Shown here: positions 15,944 through 23,724 of the stretch, in pieces
Position numbering within the stretch: position 1 is the first letter of the stretch
Layout: each line of letters starts with the position of its first letter
Origin: Chryseobacterium sp. JM1
GTDB lineage: Bacteria > Bacteroidota > Bacteroidia > Flavobacteriales > Weeksellaceae
Assembly (NCBI RefSeq): GCF_000737715.1
Contig: NZ_JPRN01000020.1
Span: 1 to 63,444, forward strand
Reading direction: 5' to 3'
DNA: 63,444 nucleotides
Made by a program: the position numbers and the translations under genes
Notes under the pieces: model-generated
Databases searched by the model: none
Told to the model about the DNA's origin: nothing
What the model saw: only the letters and a program-made list of their open reading frames with translations

Positions 15944-17221
15944 TTATTTTAATCTGATAGATACTGCATTTTTGTGGGCGATAAGACCTTCTGCCTCTGC
16001 CATAAGTTCGATGGTTTTTCCTATATTTTTAAGACCTTCTTTGGAAAGGTGCTGGAATGTAATTTTCTTAACAAAACTGTCCAAAGAAACTCCGCTGTAG
16101 TTCTTGGCATAAGCATTCGTAGGAAGCGTGTGATTGGTTCCGCTGGCATAATCACCAGCACTTTCACATGAATAATTTCCAAGGAAAACAGATCCTGCAT
16201 TGCTGATCATCGGAGTATATTGTTCAAAATCCTCCAAAGCCAGAATAAGGTGTTCCGGAGCATACAGATTACTGAATTCCAAAGCTTCTTCAATAGACTG
16301 AGCCAGCATAAAAAGGCTGTGATCCAGTGCCTGTTGGGCCATTTCATTTCTAGGAAGCTTTTTGATCTGCTTTTCTACGGCCTCAATAGTTTTTTCAAAA
16401 ATTTTGAAATCAGTCGTGATAAAAACGACCTGGCTGTCGCTTCCGTGTTCCGCCTGGGAAAGGAGATCTGCGGCACAGAACTCAGGAATCGCTTTGCTGT
16501 CTGCAATGACAAGAACTTCGCTGGGACCTGCCGGCATATCGATGGCCACACCAAAATGCTGTGCATATTCTTTAGCAGCAACCACAAACTGATTTCCCGG
16601 TCCGAAAATTTTATACACCTTCGGAATACTTTCTGTTCCTAATGTCATGGCAGCAATAGCCTGTGCGCCACCTGTTTTGAATATTTTAGTAATTCCACAG
16701 AGTTTCGCCGTGAAAAGAATAGCCGGATTAATATTCCCGTTGCTGTCAGGAGGAGTACAAAGAATAATCTCCTTACATCCCGCCAGGTTCGCAGGCACGG
16801 CAAGCATAAGTACGGTGGAAAATAAAGGGGCTGTTCCACCGGGAATATAAATCCCAACCTTTTCTACAGCACGGTTTTCTCTCCAGCAGGTTACGCCTTT
16901 TACCGTTTCTATTTTCTCTGTTTCCGTTATCTGAGCCGCGTGGAATTTGGAAATATTTTCCTTGGCCTGTCTGATGGCTTTCTTTAATTCTTCAGAAACT
17001 TCGTTTTCAGCATTCACAACTTCTGCTTCCGAAACCAGAATTTCCGGAGTCACTGCCTTATCAAATTTTTTATTAAACTCAATAAGTGCTTTATCACCGT
17101 CTTTTTCTACTGTTTCAAATATTTGCGCGATCAATTCTGAGATTTCTTCACGCTTCAATACCGGCCGTTTTACAAGGTCTGGCCAGATTTCTCTTTCCGG
17201 ATATCTGTATATTTTCATCAT
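15944..17221 (-). CDS. hisD: Histidinol dehydrogenase
   Basis: 425-residue NAD- and zinc-dependent enzyme carrying out the last two oxidations from histidinol to histidine. IYIPGGTAPLFST, FKTGGAQAIAAMT, PAGPSEVLVIAD, LSQAEHGSDSQ and NHTLPT are diagnostic; the HGSD and conserved late His residues supply zinc ligands. The ATG overlaps the hisG TAA by one base (TAATG). A second Met directly follows the first (ATGATG). Confidence 0.98.
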   Translation of the reverse strand: MMKIYRYPEREIWPDLVKRPVLKREEISELIAQIFETVEKDGDKALIEFNKKFDKAVTPEILVSEAEVVNAENEVSEELKKAIRQAKENISKFHAAQITETEKIETVKGVTCWRENRAVEKVGIYIPGGTAPLFSTVLMLAVPANLAGCKEIILCTPPDSNGNINPAILFTAKLCGITKIFKTGGAQAIAAMTLGTESIPKVYKIFGPGNQFVVAAKEYAQHFGVAIDMPAGPSEVLVIADSKAIPEFCAADLLSQAEHGSDSQVVFITTDFKIFEKTIEAVEKQIKKLPRNEMAQQALDHSLFMLAQSIEEALEFSNLYAPEHLILALEDFEQYTPMISNAGSVFLGNYSCESAGDYASGTNHTLPTNAYAKNYSGVSLDSFVKKITFQHLSKEGLKNIGKTIELMAEAEGLIAHKNAVSIRLK

Positions 17222-18078
17222 TAAATAACCATTTTATCGATTGGAATAATAAGAATGTCCTGAGCTCCGTTTTCTTTCAGCTCATCAATGACGTCCCAGA
17301 ATCTTTCTTCATCAATCACCGAATGAATACTGCTCCAGCCTTCTTCCGCCAAAGGAATAACCGTAGGACTCTTCAGAACGGGAAGGACGGAGGCGATATC
17401 ACTGATCTTGTCATTGGGAACATTCATCAGGATGTATTTTGAATTTTTTGCTCTTAAAACGGATTGTATACGGAACAGAAATTTATTAAGAATCATCTCT
17501 TTCTCAGAATTGAGTACGGATGTTTTTGCTAAAACCGCTTCCGATTTCAGAAGGGTCACTGTTTCTCTCAAACCGTTTTTAAATAAGGTACTTCCGGAGC
17601 TTACGATATCACAAATTCCATCTGCCAAACCGATATTCGGGGCTATTTCAACGGAGCCGGAAATGATGTGAATGTCGGAAGTAATACCTTCTTGGTCAAG
17701 GAAATTTTTAAGGGTGTTGGGGTAAGAAGTAGCAATTTTTTTACCCTGGAAGAAGGAAAGATCATCCGTTTCCACTTCTTTGGGAACAGCCAGCGAAACC
17801 CTGCATTTTGAGAACCCTAGTTTCTCCACGATCTGGATGTTCTTTTGTTTTTCAGCTAAAAGATTTTCACCCACAATGGCAATATCTACCACTCCGTCTT
17901 CGAGGTATTGGGGAATGTCTGAATTTCTGAGATACATGATCTCCATGGGAAAGTTGTCTACAGAGACTTTCAGCTGGTCTTTTCCGTTGTTGACGAAGAT
18001 CCCGCAGTCTTTCAGGAGCTGTAAAGATTCTTCGTAGAGCCGGCCGCTTTTCTGGATCGCAATTTTTAATTTACTCAT
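17221..18078 (-). CDS. hisG: ATP phosphoribosyltransferase (long form)
   Basis: First, committed enzyme of histidine synthesis, joining ATP and PRPP. At 285 residues it is the long form: a two-lobed catalytic part (LKIAIQKSGRLYEESL, DVVDIAIVGE-type segment, GLADGICDIVSSGSTL) plus a C-terminal ACT-like regulatory domain (about 210-285) normally responsible for feedback inhibition by histidine. No hisZ is needed. It is the first structural gene of the operon and is separated from its promoter by a leader peptide and attenuator, so the pathway is controlled both allosterically and by transcription attenuation. Confidence 0.97.
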   Translation of the reverse strand: MSKLKIAIQKSGRLYEESLQLLKDCGIFVNNGKDQLKVSVDNFPMEIMYLRNSDIPQYLEDGVVDIAIVGENLLAEKQKNIQIVEKLGFSKCRVSLAVPKEVETDDLSFFQGKKIATSYPNTLKNFLDQEGITSDIHIISGSVEIAPNIGLADGICDIVSSGSTLFKNGLRETVTLLKSEAVLAKTSVLNSEKEMILNKFLFRIQSVLRAKNSKYILMNVPNDKISDIASVLPVLKSPTVIPLAEEGWSSIHSVIDEERFWDVIDELKENGAQDILIIPIDKMVI

Positions 18079-18144
18079 TGTATTGTTTTGGGGTCTGAGT
18101 AAATGAAAACTGATCTGTTGGATATTTCCGGGAGAATCCGGGAA

Positions 18145-18176
18145 ACAAAAAAACCGTCTGTTTACTCAGACGGTTT
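18145..18176 (-). terminator. Attenuator terminator of the his operon
   Basis: On the minus strand AAACCGTCTG (complement of 18167-18176), loop AGTAAA, CAGACGGTTT (complement of 18151-18160), then a run of seven T. It sits between the leader peptide and hisG. Its 5' arm CCGTCT can instead pair with AGACGG (complement of 18218-18223) at the leader stop codon, so terminator and antiterminator are mutually exclusive. Confidence 0.88.
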
Positions 18177-18222
18177 TAATTATTTTTGATTTTAACACAT
18201 GTTTATATCAACCAATTCCGTC

Positions 18223-18273
18223 TTAGCAGAGATGATGATAATAATGATGAAGTGTTAAAAAATTCGGTTTCAT
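18223..18273 (-). CDS. hisL: his operon leader peptide
   Basis: A 16-codon ORF reading MKPNFLTLHHYYHHLC. Four of residues 9-14 are His, written as CAT CAT TAT TAT CAT CAT. It lies about 18 bases downstream of a TAnnTTTG promoter and 50 bases before a terminator in front of hisG. Its UAA overlaps the AGACGG segment that can form an antiterminator with the terminator's 5' arm. A ribosome stalled at His codons would leave that segment free; one reaching the stop would cover it. This is the classical attenuation layout. That it works here is inference, although the three independent elements make it strong. Confidence 0.85.
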   Translation of the reverse strand: MKPNFLTLHHYYHHLC

Positions 18274-18290
18274 TGTTTTGAATTGTGGTA

Positions 18291-18298
18291 CAAATGTA
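18291..18298 (-). promoter_or_regulatory. Promoter -7 element of the his operon
   Basis: TACATTTG on the minus strand fits TAnnTTTG, 17 bases before the leader-peptide ATG. Confidence 0.65.
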
Positions 18299-18326
18299 GG
18301 ACTTATTTTTAAACTGCAAAGTTTTT

Positions 18327-19430
18327 TTACAGAATTTTTTTGTAGAGATCCATCAACTGAGCTGCAATGGGTTCGTCATTAAATTTCTGAACAAACGTGA
18401 AACTCTTTTCTGCACGGCGTTTCCTCTCGGATTCATTTTCCCATAAAAATTTTATTTTGGCTCCGATATCTTCAAAACTTTTCGGATCTACGTAAACGGA
18501 GTCTTCCCCTCCCGCTTCCGGAAGACAGCTGACATTGCTGGTAATAACTGCCGTTTTTGAGAAAAGTGCTTCTATTACAGGAATTCCAAAGCCTTCAAAA
18601 AAGCTCGGATAGACAAAAATATCGGCCAGTTTATAGATCACAGCCAGTTCATCCATGGAAACTCCTTCCAGAAAAAGCACCTGCTTTTCCATTTTATTTT
18701 TTCTGATGAATGCCTGTACTTTTTTATAGTAATTCGTCTTTCTTCCAACGACAACCAACGGGATTTCCGTTCCATTGATTCCTTTGACAATGTTTAACAG
18801 ATTCTTACGGTCTTCAATGGTTCCAACGTTTAAAATGAAGCGTTCAGGAAGATTGAATTTCTCTTTGGTCAACTGAATAAAAGCATCCGACTGCTGTTCT
18901 TTAAAAGCTTTGTGACAACCCTGATAAATGACTTCAATTTTGGTTTCGGGAACTTTTAAATAGGTGATGATATCTCTTTTGGTCTGTTCTGAAATGGCAA
19001 TGATCTTATCTGCAGAAACAGCCGCTTTTTTAAATTTCCACAGGTGTATTTTCCTGTCAAAAAAGGAATAATACTGAGGATATCTCATAAAAATCAGATC
19101 ATGAATCGTCACTATTTTTTTGATAGGTTCTTTGCCCCACTTCAAAGGCAGCTCACCGGACAAGCCATGAAATATCTGTGCGCCTTCCTTTTGGGCATCT
19201 TTACCCATTTTAAACTGTCGGGAAAGGTTTCCTTTTGAGGTTTCCACAAAACGGACATCAGGTCTTTCGAGCATGTCTTTTCCTCTTTCTGAACGGTTTT
19301 TGTTCAGCAGCAGGTATTCGTTTTCAGGATAGTACTGAGAAAGAATCCTGACCAGATCTCTTGAATAATTGCCCAATCCGGACGTATTATGAAAAAAACG
19401 TTTTGCGTCGAAGGCAATCTTCATATCCAT
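18327..19430 (-). CDS. Glycosyltransferase family 4 (GT-B)
   Basis: 367 residues with the two-Rossmann GT-B layout. The N-terminal lobe begins KIAFDAKRFFHNTSGLGNYS, with the acceptor-loop glycine pattern; the C-terminal lobe has NVGTIEDRKN, the EX7E-type nucleotide-sugar motif around PSFFEGFGIPVIEALFS and SCLPEAGGEDS. It is similar to WbaZ/mannosyltransferase-like GT4 enzymes, which transfer a sugar from a nucleotide donor to a lipid-linked or polysaccharide acceptor on the cytoplasmic face. A second Met (MDM) is an alternative start. It is not in an obvious polysaccharide cluster, so the glycan is unknown. Confidence 0.88.
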   Translation of the reverse strand: MDMKIAFDAKRFFHNTSGLGNYSRDLVRILSQYYPENEYLLLNKNRSERGKDMLERPDVRFVETSKGNLSRQFKMGKDAQKEGAQIFHGLSGELPLKWGKEPIKKIVTIHDLIFMRYPQYYSFFDRKIHLWKFKKAAVSADKIIAISEQTKRDIITYLKVPETKIEVIYQGCHKAFKEQQSDAFIQLTKEKFNLPERFILNVGTIEDRKNLLNIVKGINGTEIPLVVVGRKTNYYKKVQAFIRKNKMEKQVLFLEGVSMDELAVIYKLADIFVYPSFFEGFGIPVIEALFSKTAVITSNVSCLPEAGGEDSVYVDPKSFEDIGAKIKFLWENESERKRRAEKSFTFVQKFNDEPIAAQLMDLYKKIL

Positions 19431-19465
19431 GTTTTTAGTAAGATTTTTTAAGCGGTTTAAAGGTA

Positions 19466-19504
19466 TAAATAAAATAAACCCTAAATGACTATTCAGGGTT
19501 TATT
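19466..19504 (-). terminator. Terminator after dapD
   Basis: Minus-strand stem formed by 19473-19482 (AATAAACCCT) and 19495-19504 (AGGGTTTATT), loop of 12, followed by TTTATTTAT. Also resembles a bidirectional element. Confidence 0.7.
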
Positions 19505-19549
19505 GTATAAATTTTAAAATCAATCTTTAAAATTTAGAGAAAACACAGC

Positions 19550-20362
19550 TTATACAGCTACATTGTTCTCTCTTAAAGCATCATTAAGAGATGTTTTTTT
19601 ATCTGTTGATTCTTTTCTCTGACCGATGATCAATGCACAAGGAACCTGGTATTCTCCAGCAGGATACTGTTTGGTATAACTTCCCGGGATTACTACTGAA
19701 CGTGCAGGAACTCTTCCTTTGATTTCAATAGGCTGGTCACCTGTAACATCAATGATTTTTGTAGAAGCTGTCAATACGACATTCGCACCCAATACGGCTT
19801 CTTTTTCTACGTGCACACCTTCTACCACGATACATCTTGAACCGATGAAACAGTCGTCCTCAATGATCACTGGAGCTGCCTGTAACGGTTCCAATACACC
19901 ACCGATACCTACACCACCACTCAGGTGAACGTTTTTACCGATCTGTGCACAGCTTCCAACGGTAGCCCAGGTGTCTACCATTGTTCCTGAATCTACATAC
20001 GCTCCGATATTCACGTAAGAAGGCATCAAAATAACGCCTGAAGCTACGAAAGATCCTTCTCTGGCGATCGCATGCGGTACAACTCTCACTCCTTTTTCAG
20101 CATAATTTCTCTTCAAAGGAATTTTGTCATGAAATTCAAACGGACCTACTTCAATAGTTTCCATCTTCTGGATCGGGAAATACATTACTACGGCTTTCTT
20201 CACCCACTCATTCACCTGCCATCCGTTTTCCGTAGGCTCAGCAACACGAAGTTCTCCGGAATCCAATAAAGAAATAACCTCTCTTATCGCCTTCTGGCTG
20301 TCTTCATTCTGTAATAAATCTCTATGATCCCAAATGTTTTCAATTGTTTGTTGTAACGACAT
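19550..20362 (-). CDS. dapD: Tetrahydrodipicolinate N-succinyltransferase
   Basis: 270-residue hexapeptide-repeat acyltransferase of the succinylase branch of lysine/diaminopimelate synthesis, using succinyl-CoA. An alpha-helical N-terminal domain (1-100) is followed by the left-handed beta-helix with turns such as ASGVILMPSYVNIGAYVDSG, WATVGSCAQIGKNVHLSGG and VIIEDDCFIGSRC. RVPARSVVIPGS and C-terminal CALIIGQRKEST match DapD. Full length. It has its own promoter and terminator, so it is monocistronic. Feeds peptidoglycan cross-linking precursors. Confidence 0.96.
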   Translation of the reverse strand: MSLQQTIENIWDHRDLLQNEDSQKAIREVISLLDSGELRVAEPTENGWQVNEWVKKAVVMYFPIQKMETIEVGPFEFHDKIPLKRNYAEKGVRVVPHAIAREGSFVASGVILMPSYVNIGAYVDSGTMVDTWATVGSCAQIGKNVHLSGGVGIGGVLEPLQAAPVIIEDDCFIGSRCIVVEGVHVEKEAVLGANVVLTASTKIIDVTGDQPIEIKGRVPARSVVIPGSYTKQYPAGEYQVPCALIIGQRKESTDKKTSLNDALRENNVAV

Positions 20363-20419
20363 GTTTCTTATTTGATTTTAGTATAAATTATCCCTGCAGC
20401 TTCCCGCAGTTCCGAAGGT

Positions 20420-20450
20420 CAAAAGTACAAAAGATTGTTCTAGTATACAA
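20420..20450 (-). promoter_or_regulatory. Promoter of dapD
   Basis: On the minus strand TTG (20448-20450) and TACTTTTG (20420-20427) are 20 bases apart, matching the Bacteroidota promoter. The dapD ATG lies 57 bases downstream. Confidence 0.65.
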
Positions 20451-20501
20451 GTTTGGAAATAAGTCTTCAACGGGAATTATTTACGGTTATCTGCAGCTAC
20501 A

Positions 20502-20873
20502 TTACTCGCAAATAATGAACTCCATCGTCTTCTCAACGTGTTTTTGTTCAATAATACCTTTTGAATATCTGAGATTAGGGACTGTATTATATTTTGTTAA
20601 ATAAGCCCTATTAATTTCAGATGTAAGTTCTTTGAGATCATCAGGAACAAGGGCCTTAATATTAAAAGTCTCTTCTCCACATCTGATCTGCCCTTCCGGA
20701 TCTTCCAAAAAAGTATGGTACCAGCTTTTTTCTGCGAGACCCCATGATCTGGCGAAAATTCTGTCATTAACGGTTACCATCCAGATTTCAAGGAAAGTGG
20801 TTCTGTAGTTTCCTGCTTTTATTTCGGTAAGATTGTGACTGTTGATGTAGTCAAGTGCTCTGTCTTTATTCAT
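20502..20873 (-). CDS. DUF2255-like small protein
   Basis: 123 residues, no signal peptide. The central part (EIWMVTVNDRIFARSWG, SWYHTFLEDPEGQIRCGEETF) resembles the small split-barrel DUF2255 family, related in fold to flavin- or F420-binding nitroreductase-like proteins, in which W-x-V-x-V-N/D-D precedes F/Y-x-R-S. A C-terminal helical tail follows (VPDDLKELTSEINRAYLTKY). No biochemical role is established for this family. Family assignment is from memory of the motif and is moderate. It lies upstream of dapD but beyond dapD's promoter. Confidence 0.6.
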   Translation of the reverse strand: MNKDRALDYINSHNLTEIKAGNYRTTFLEIWMVTVNDRIFARSWGLAEKSWYHTFLEDPEGQIRCGEETFNIKALVPDDLKELTSEINRAYLTKYNTVPNLRYSKGIIEQKHVEKTMEFIICE

Positions 20874-21006
20874 TGTTATTTTTTAACGAATGTAAAATGA
20901 ATGCGGCAGTTTAACCAATTTATTATTTGGTTTGAACGAAATATTATTCAGAATGGTGATTTTCTGATGTTTTCTGTTTTTCGAAGTCGTTAAATTCTAA
21001 TCCTCG

Positions 21007-21039
21007 AACCATGTCAAGGTTCAAAACCTTGACATGGTT
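21007..21039. repeat. Dispersed palindrome, copy 2
   Basis: AACCATGTCAAGGTT (21007-21021), loop CAA, AACCTTGACATGGTT (21025-21039). Read on the minus strand the loop is TTG, as in the copy at 4305-4345. The 10-base core TGTCAAGGTT and the outer AACC are shared; the bases between differ but remain paired in each copy. Confidence 0.85.
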
Positions 21040-21084
21040 TTTAACGACAAATGATTTAAAATAGTAGTTTTTTACACTTATTTT

Positions 21085-21420
21085 TCAAAGCATCATTTTA
21101 TTAAGTGCTGTAGTCAGACAGTCTTTATAGGTTTTCGCCACAGCAATTTTCTGATCCTGACACACAAGCTGGTTGTCTTCAAAATAGTCGATATTCGTTA
21201 AATTGACAATATAAGAATTGTGAACCCTCATGAATTCATCCGGAAGACTTTCAATTAAATCTTTAAGGGCTTTGTAGTAAATGTATTTTTTATTGGAAGT
21301 GGTATTGATTTCCACATAGTTTCCCAAACCTTTGATAATGGTAATGTCTTTAAAGAACAGTTTTACCAGTTTTTTATCTGTTTTAATAAAAGCAAAGGTC
21401 CGGTTCTCCATATTAATCAT
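21085..21420 (-). CDS. LytTR-type DNA-binding regulator (stand-alone domain)
   Basis: 111 residues consisting almost entirely of a LytTR DNA-binding domain: ITIIKGLGNYVEI, KYIYYKALKDLIESLPDEFMRVHNSYIVNL and the closing beta-strands are the family pattern. There is no receiver domain, so it is not a complete response regulator; it may be controlled by a partner or act constitutively. M4 (MENRTF) is an alternative start. It lies 16 bases downstream of the NlpC/P60 lipoprotein gene and is probably cotranscribed with it. Target genes are unknown. Confidence 0.85.
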   Translation of the reverse strand: MINMENRTFAFIKTDKKLVKLFFKDITIIKGLGNYVEINTTSNKKYIYYKALKDLIESLPDEFMRVHNSYIVNLTNIDYFEDNQLVCQDQKIAVAKTYKDCLTTALNKMML

Positions 21421-21436
21421 CAGTTTAGATAATACT

Positions 21437-22015
21437 CTATAAAACCCTCTGAGCGTGCAGATAAGCTTTGTTCCAGTATTTTTCGTTCAATGAAGAAATC
21501 ATCACTCCTTTTGAGGTAGAAGCATGGATGAACTTAACCTCTCCATCAGCCCCGATATCATGAACGATTCCCACGTGAGAGACTCTGCTTCCTCCGGCTG
21601 TCGCAAAAAACAAAAGATCACCGGGCTTCACTTCTTTGATATCAATTTTTTGTCCGGCATCGGCTTGGTCTGTAGATCTTCGTGGCAAAGAGAAATCATT
21701 TTCCTCAAACACTTTTACGGTAAATCCAGAGCAGTCAAAACCTGAAGACGTATTTCCTCCAAATTTGTAAGGTGTTCCGATGTATTTTTCAGCATCTTTC
21801 AGAATATCGCTGACGGATCTGGAAATCTTTCCATCAAATCTGGAATCCAGTTTTCTTAGATTTTCGGCTTTCGCAACGGTTTTGGTTCCTGTATTTTTTT
21901 TGGAAGATACATTTTTGGAAGATCCGCAGGAAACGATCATCGCCGAGGCAATCAGCAGAACAGAAATCTGCTTTATTCTTAAGTTTTTTTCAAATAATCC
22001 CGGTTTCATATTCAT
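21437..22015 (-). CDS. NlpC/P60 (C40) peptidoglycan hydrolase lipoprotein
   Basis: 192 residues. A lipoprotein signal ends at C30 (AMIVSC), so it is exported and lipid-anchored. After a Lys/Ser-rich linker, the C40 domain (about 68-192) has the complete triad: C95 in FDCSGF, H147 in SHVGIV and H164 in FIHAST. Members cleave gamma-D-Glu-mDAP or related peptidoglycan stem-peptide bonds, acting in cell-wall remodelling. The true start may be M3. Upstream of the LytTR gene on the same strand. Confidence 0.92.
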   Translation of the reverse strand: MNMKPGLFEKNLRIKQISVLLIASAMIVSCGSSKNVSSKKNTGTKTVAKAENLRKLDSRFDGKISRSVSDILKDAEKYIGTPYKFGGNTSSGFDCSGFTVKVFEENDFSLPRRSTDQADAGQKIDIKEVKPGDLLFFATAGGSRVSHVGIVHDIGADGEVKFIHASTSKGVMISSLNEKYWNKAYLHAQRVL

Positions 22016-22137
22016 CTGATTTTAAATGAAGTAACTAATTATGCACAAATATACATTTTATATTTAAATTATAAAATAAGTATACTACAACTATATGATA
22101 AATATATGTTAAAATTTTAATTTCTCTTATTTATTAG

Positions 22138-22145
22138 TATATTTG
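22138..22145 (+). promoter_or_regulatory. Promoter -7 element
   Basis: TATATTTG, perfect TAnnTTTG, 17 bases before the ATG of the gene at 22162. Confidence 0.6.
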
Positions 22146-22161
22146 AATTCAATTTTGTGAT

Positions 22162-22815
22162 ATGGCGACGTACGAAAGTTTAATAAAAATCAACGGAAGC
22201 GTAGGCGATCTGGTTTTTTACAGCCTGAACGGGAAAAATGTGGTGCGGAAAAAAAGCGGATTCAATAAAACGGCGTTCAAAAAAAGTCCTTCTTATGAGA
22301 AAGTAAGGCAGAACAGCTCTGAATTCGGACACTGTTCCAAAACCGGGAAAATGATACGGAGCTGTATTGAAATTTACACTAAAGAAGCGGGTGATCCTGT
22401 ACTCTATCAGAAGTTTGCTAAGTTGATGACCGTGATTAAAGATCTTGATACGGTTTCAGGACGGGGAAAAAGAACGGTACAGAATGGACTTTTGCACCCG
22501 GAAGGTTTAAAATTGCTGAAAGAATTCCGATTTGGAGAAAAAGAAAATATTCATCCGGAAGCTTATGTTTCGGCGGAAAAAGAGTACAGAATTTTAAATT
22601 TTGGAAATCAAATTTCAGGAGATGAAGTGATCATTATAACCATACAGCCTGATTTTGATGCTTATGCTGCGGAATATATTGAAGAGAAACTTCAGGTGGA
22701 AGCAGGTAAAGAGATTCGTTTTAAAAAACATTTTTCAGAGGCCACGCTCCTACTCTACTTTTTAGTGATAAGGAATAAAGAGGGAATTACCCAGATGGGA
22801 TTTGTTGGGATGTAG
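22162..22815 (+). CDS. Conserved hypothetical protein (unknown function)
   Basis: 217 residues, cytoplasmic by absence of a signal. It opens with MATYESLIKINGSVGDLVFY followed by NGKNVVRKK, a pattern I associate with small uncharacterised proteins of flavobacteria; the N-terminal 120 residues are basic (many Lys) and the C-terminal 90 form alternating beta-strands. No catalytic motif is recognised. It has its own promoter. A nucleic-acid or structural role is possible because of the basic N-terminus, but that is speculation. Confidence 0.7.
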   Translation: MATYESLIKINGSVGDLVFYSLNGKNVVRKKSGFNKTAFKKSPSYEKVRQNSSEFGHCSKTGKMIRSCIEIYTKEAGDPVLYQKFAKLMTVIKDLDTVSGRGKRTVQNGLLHPEGLKLLKEFRFGEKENIHPEAYVSAEKEYRILNFGNQISGDEVIIITIQPDFDAYAAEYIEEKLQVEAGKEIRFKKHFSEATLLLYFLVIRNKEGITQMGFVGM

Positions 22816-22816
22816 A

Positions 22817-22848
22817 GGCTAAGACTGAGGTTAAGGTTAAGGCTAAGG
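22817..22848. repeat. Degenerate hexamer tandem repeat
   Basis: Period-6 units GGCTAA, GACTGA, GGTTAA, GGTTAA, GGCTAA and a final GG directly after the preceding stop codon. Non-coding. Confidence 0.65.
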
Positions 22849-22893
22849 AAGTTCATAATTTTAATTTAATTATCCCGAATTAATACAAATAAA

Positions 22894-22921
22894 AAAGCCT
22901 GCAGAGTGATCTGCAGGCTTT
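22894..22921. terminator. Bidirectional terminator between convergent genes
   Basis: An 11-bp perfect stem AAAGCCTGCAG (22894-22904) / CTGCAGGCTTT (22911-22921) with T-rich flanks on both strands serves the plus-strand gene ending at 22815 and the minus-strand gene ending at 22927. Confidence 0.88.
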
Positions 22922-22926
22922 CTGTT

Positions 22927-23295
22927 TTATTTTTTGTCTCCTGTCCAGGTGCCGGATCTTGCCGGTGTAGGAACAGCGTTTGACCAACTTCCGTTTCCTT
23001 TTTTCTCTCTTGAAAGGGTTCCTTTGAATTCTCCATCAGAAGGAAGCCCGATTACAGCGGTAAGATCGCCGGTTTCAGTTAAGTGTCCGGAAATATTATA
23101 ATTTTCATCATTTACTGTAGAATGCATGGTTCCGGTTACTTTTCCGTCGCTGGCTACCACAAGGTTCCAGGTTCCGTCATCGCTTCCTGTATACTTTCCT
23201 GCCCACGTTCCTATATAATCATAAATAGTATCGTCATCAGAACTGCATCCGACAAATAAAAAAGCTGTAAAAAGAAGTAAAAAAAGTTTCTTCAT
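22927..23295 (-). CDS. Small lipoprotein, beta-rich
   Basis: 122 residues. A signal peptide with lipobox LFVGC (C17) is followed by the acidic SSDDD sequence; in Bacteroidota acidic residues after the Cys can act as a surface-export signal (known for Capnocytophaga/Bacteroides lipoproteins), so surface display is plausible. The rest consists of alternating strands (GTWAGKYTG, GTWNLVVASDGKVTGTMHS, ISGHLTETGDLTAV, KGTLSREKKGNGSW), like a small lipocalin-like or META-like barrel. No function is assigned. A TAAATTTG -7 element lies at 23322-23329. Confidence 0.8.
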   Translation of the reverse strand: MKKLFLLLFTAFLFVGCSSDDDTIYDYIGTWAGKYTGSDDGTWNLVVASDGKVTGTMHSTVNDENYNISGHLTETGDLTAVIGLPSDGEFKGTLSREKKGNGSWSNAVPTPARSGTWTGDKK

Positions 23296-23724
23296 AGTTT
23301 CTAATAGTTTTATAACCTAATCAAATTTATTATTATCTGTTTATATTCTGCTCCTATACAAGAGAACTGAATACATATTCATTATTTTTTCCGCCTTGTT
23401 CCGTGCAAATCTACTAATTTTTTCATTCAGATTATCTGAATTTTAATCAGCTGTTTATATTTTTATGAATTCAGCCTATATTTTGGCTAAAATACAATTA
23501 TTTCCCAAATGGAAACAATCAAACACACAGCGTTCTTTCAAAAAAATAAGACAATTAAGAGATTAGCAATATTTGAAAATAATACGTTTATTTTACTCTA
23601 TTTTTTTAATATAAATTATTTTTATTCTAATATTTATAATTTAAATGAAATTTGTTTTCATAATAATAATTATTTCTTAATTTAGTGAAAAAATCTAAGA
23701 ACTCATTAAAACCTAATAAATAAC
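23296..23724. other. AT-rich intergenic region without a gene
   Basis: Divergent promoter region of 430 bases. It contains TAAATTTG on the minus strand (23322-23329) for the lipoprotein, and long A/T runs; no reading frame with coding character was seen. Confidence 0.6.
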
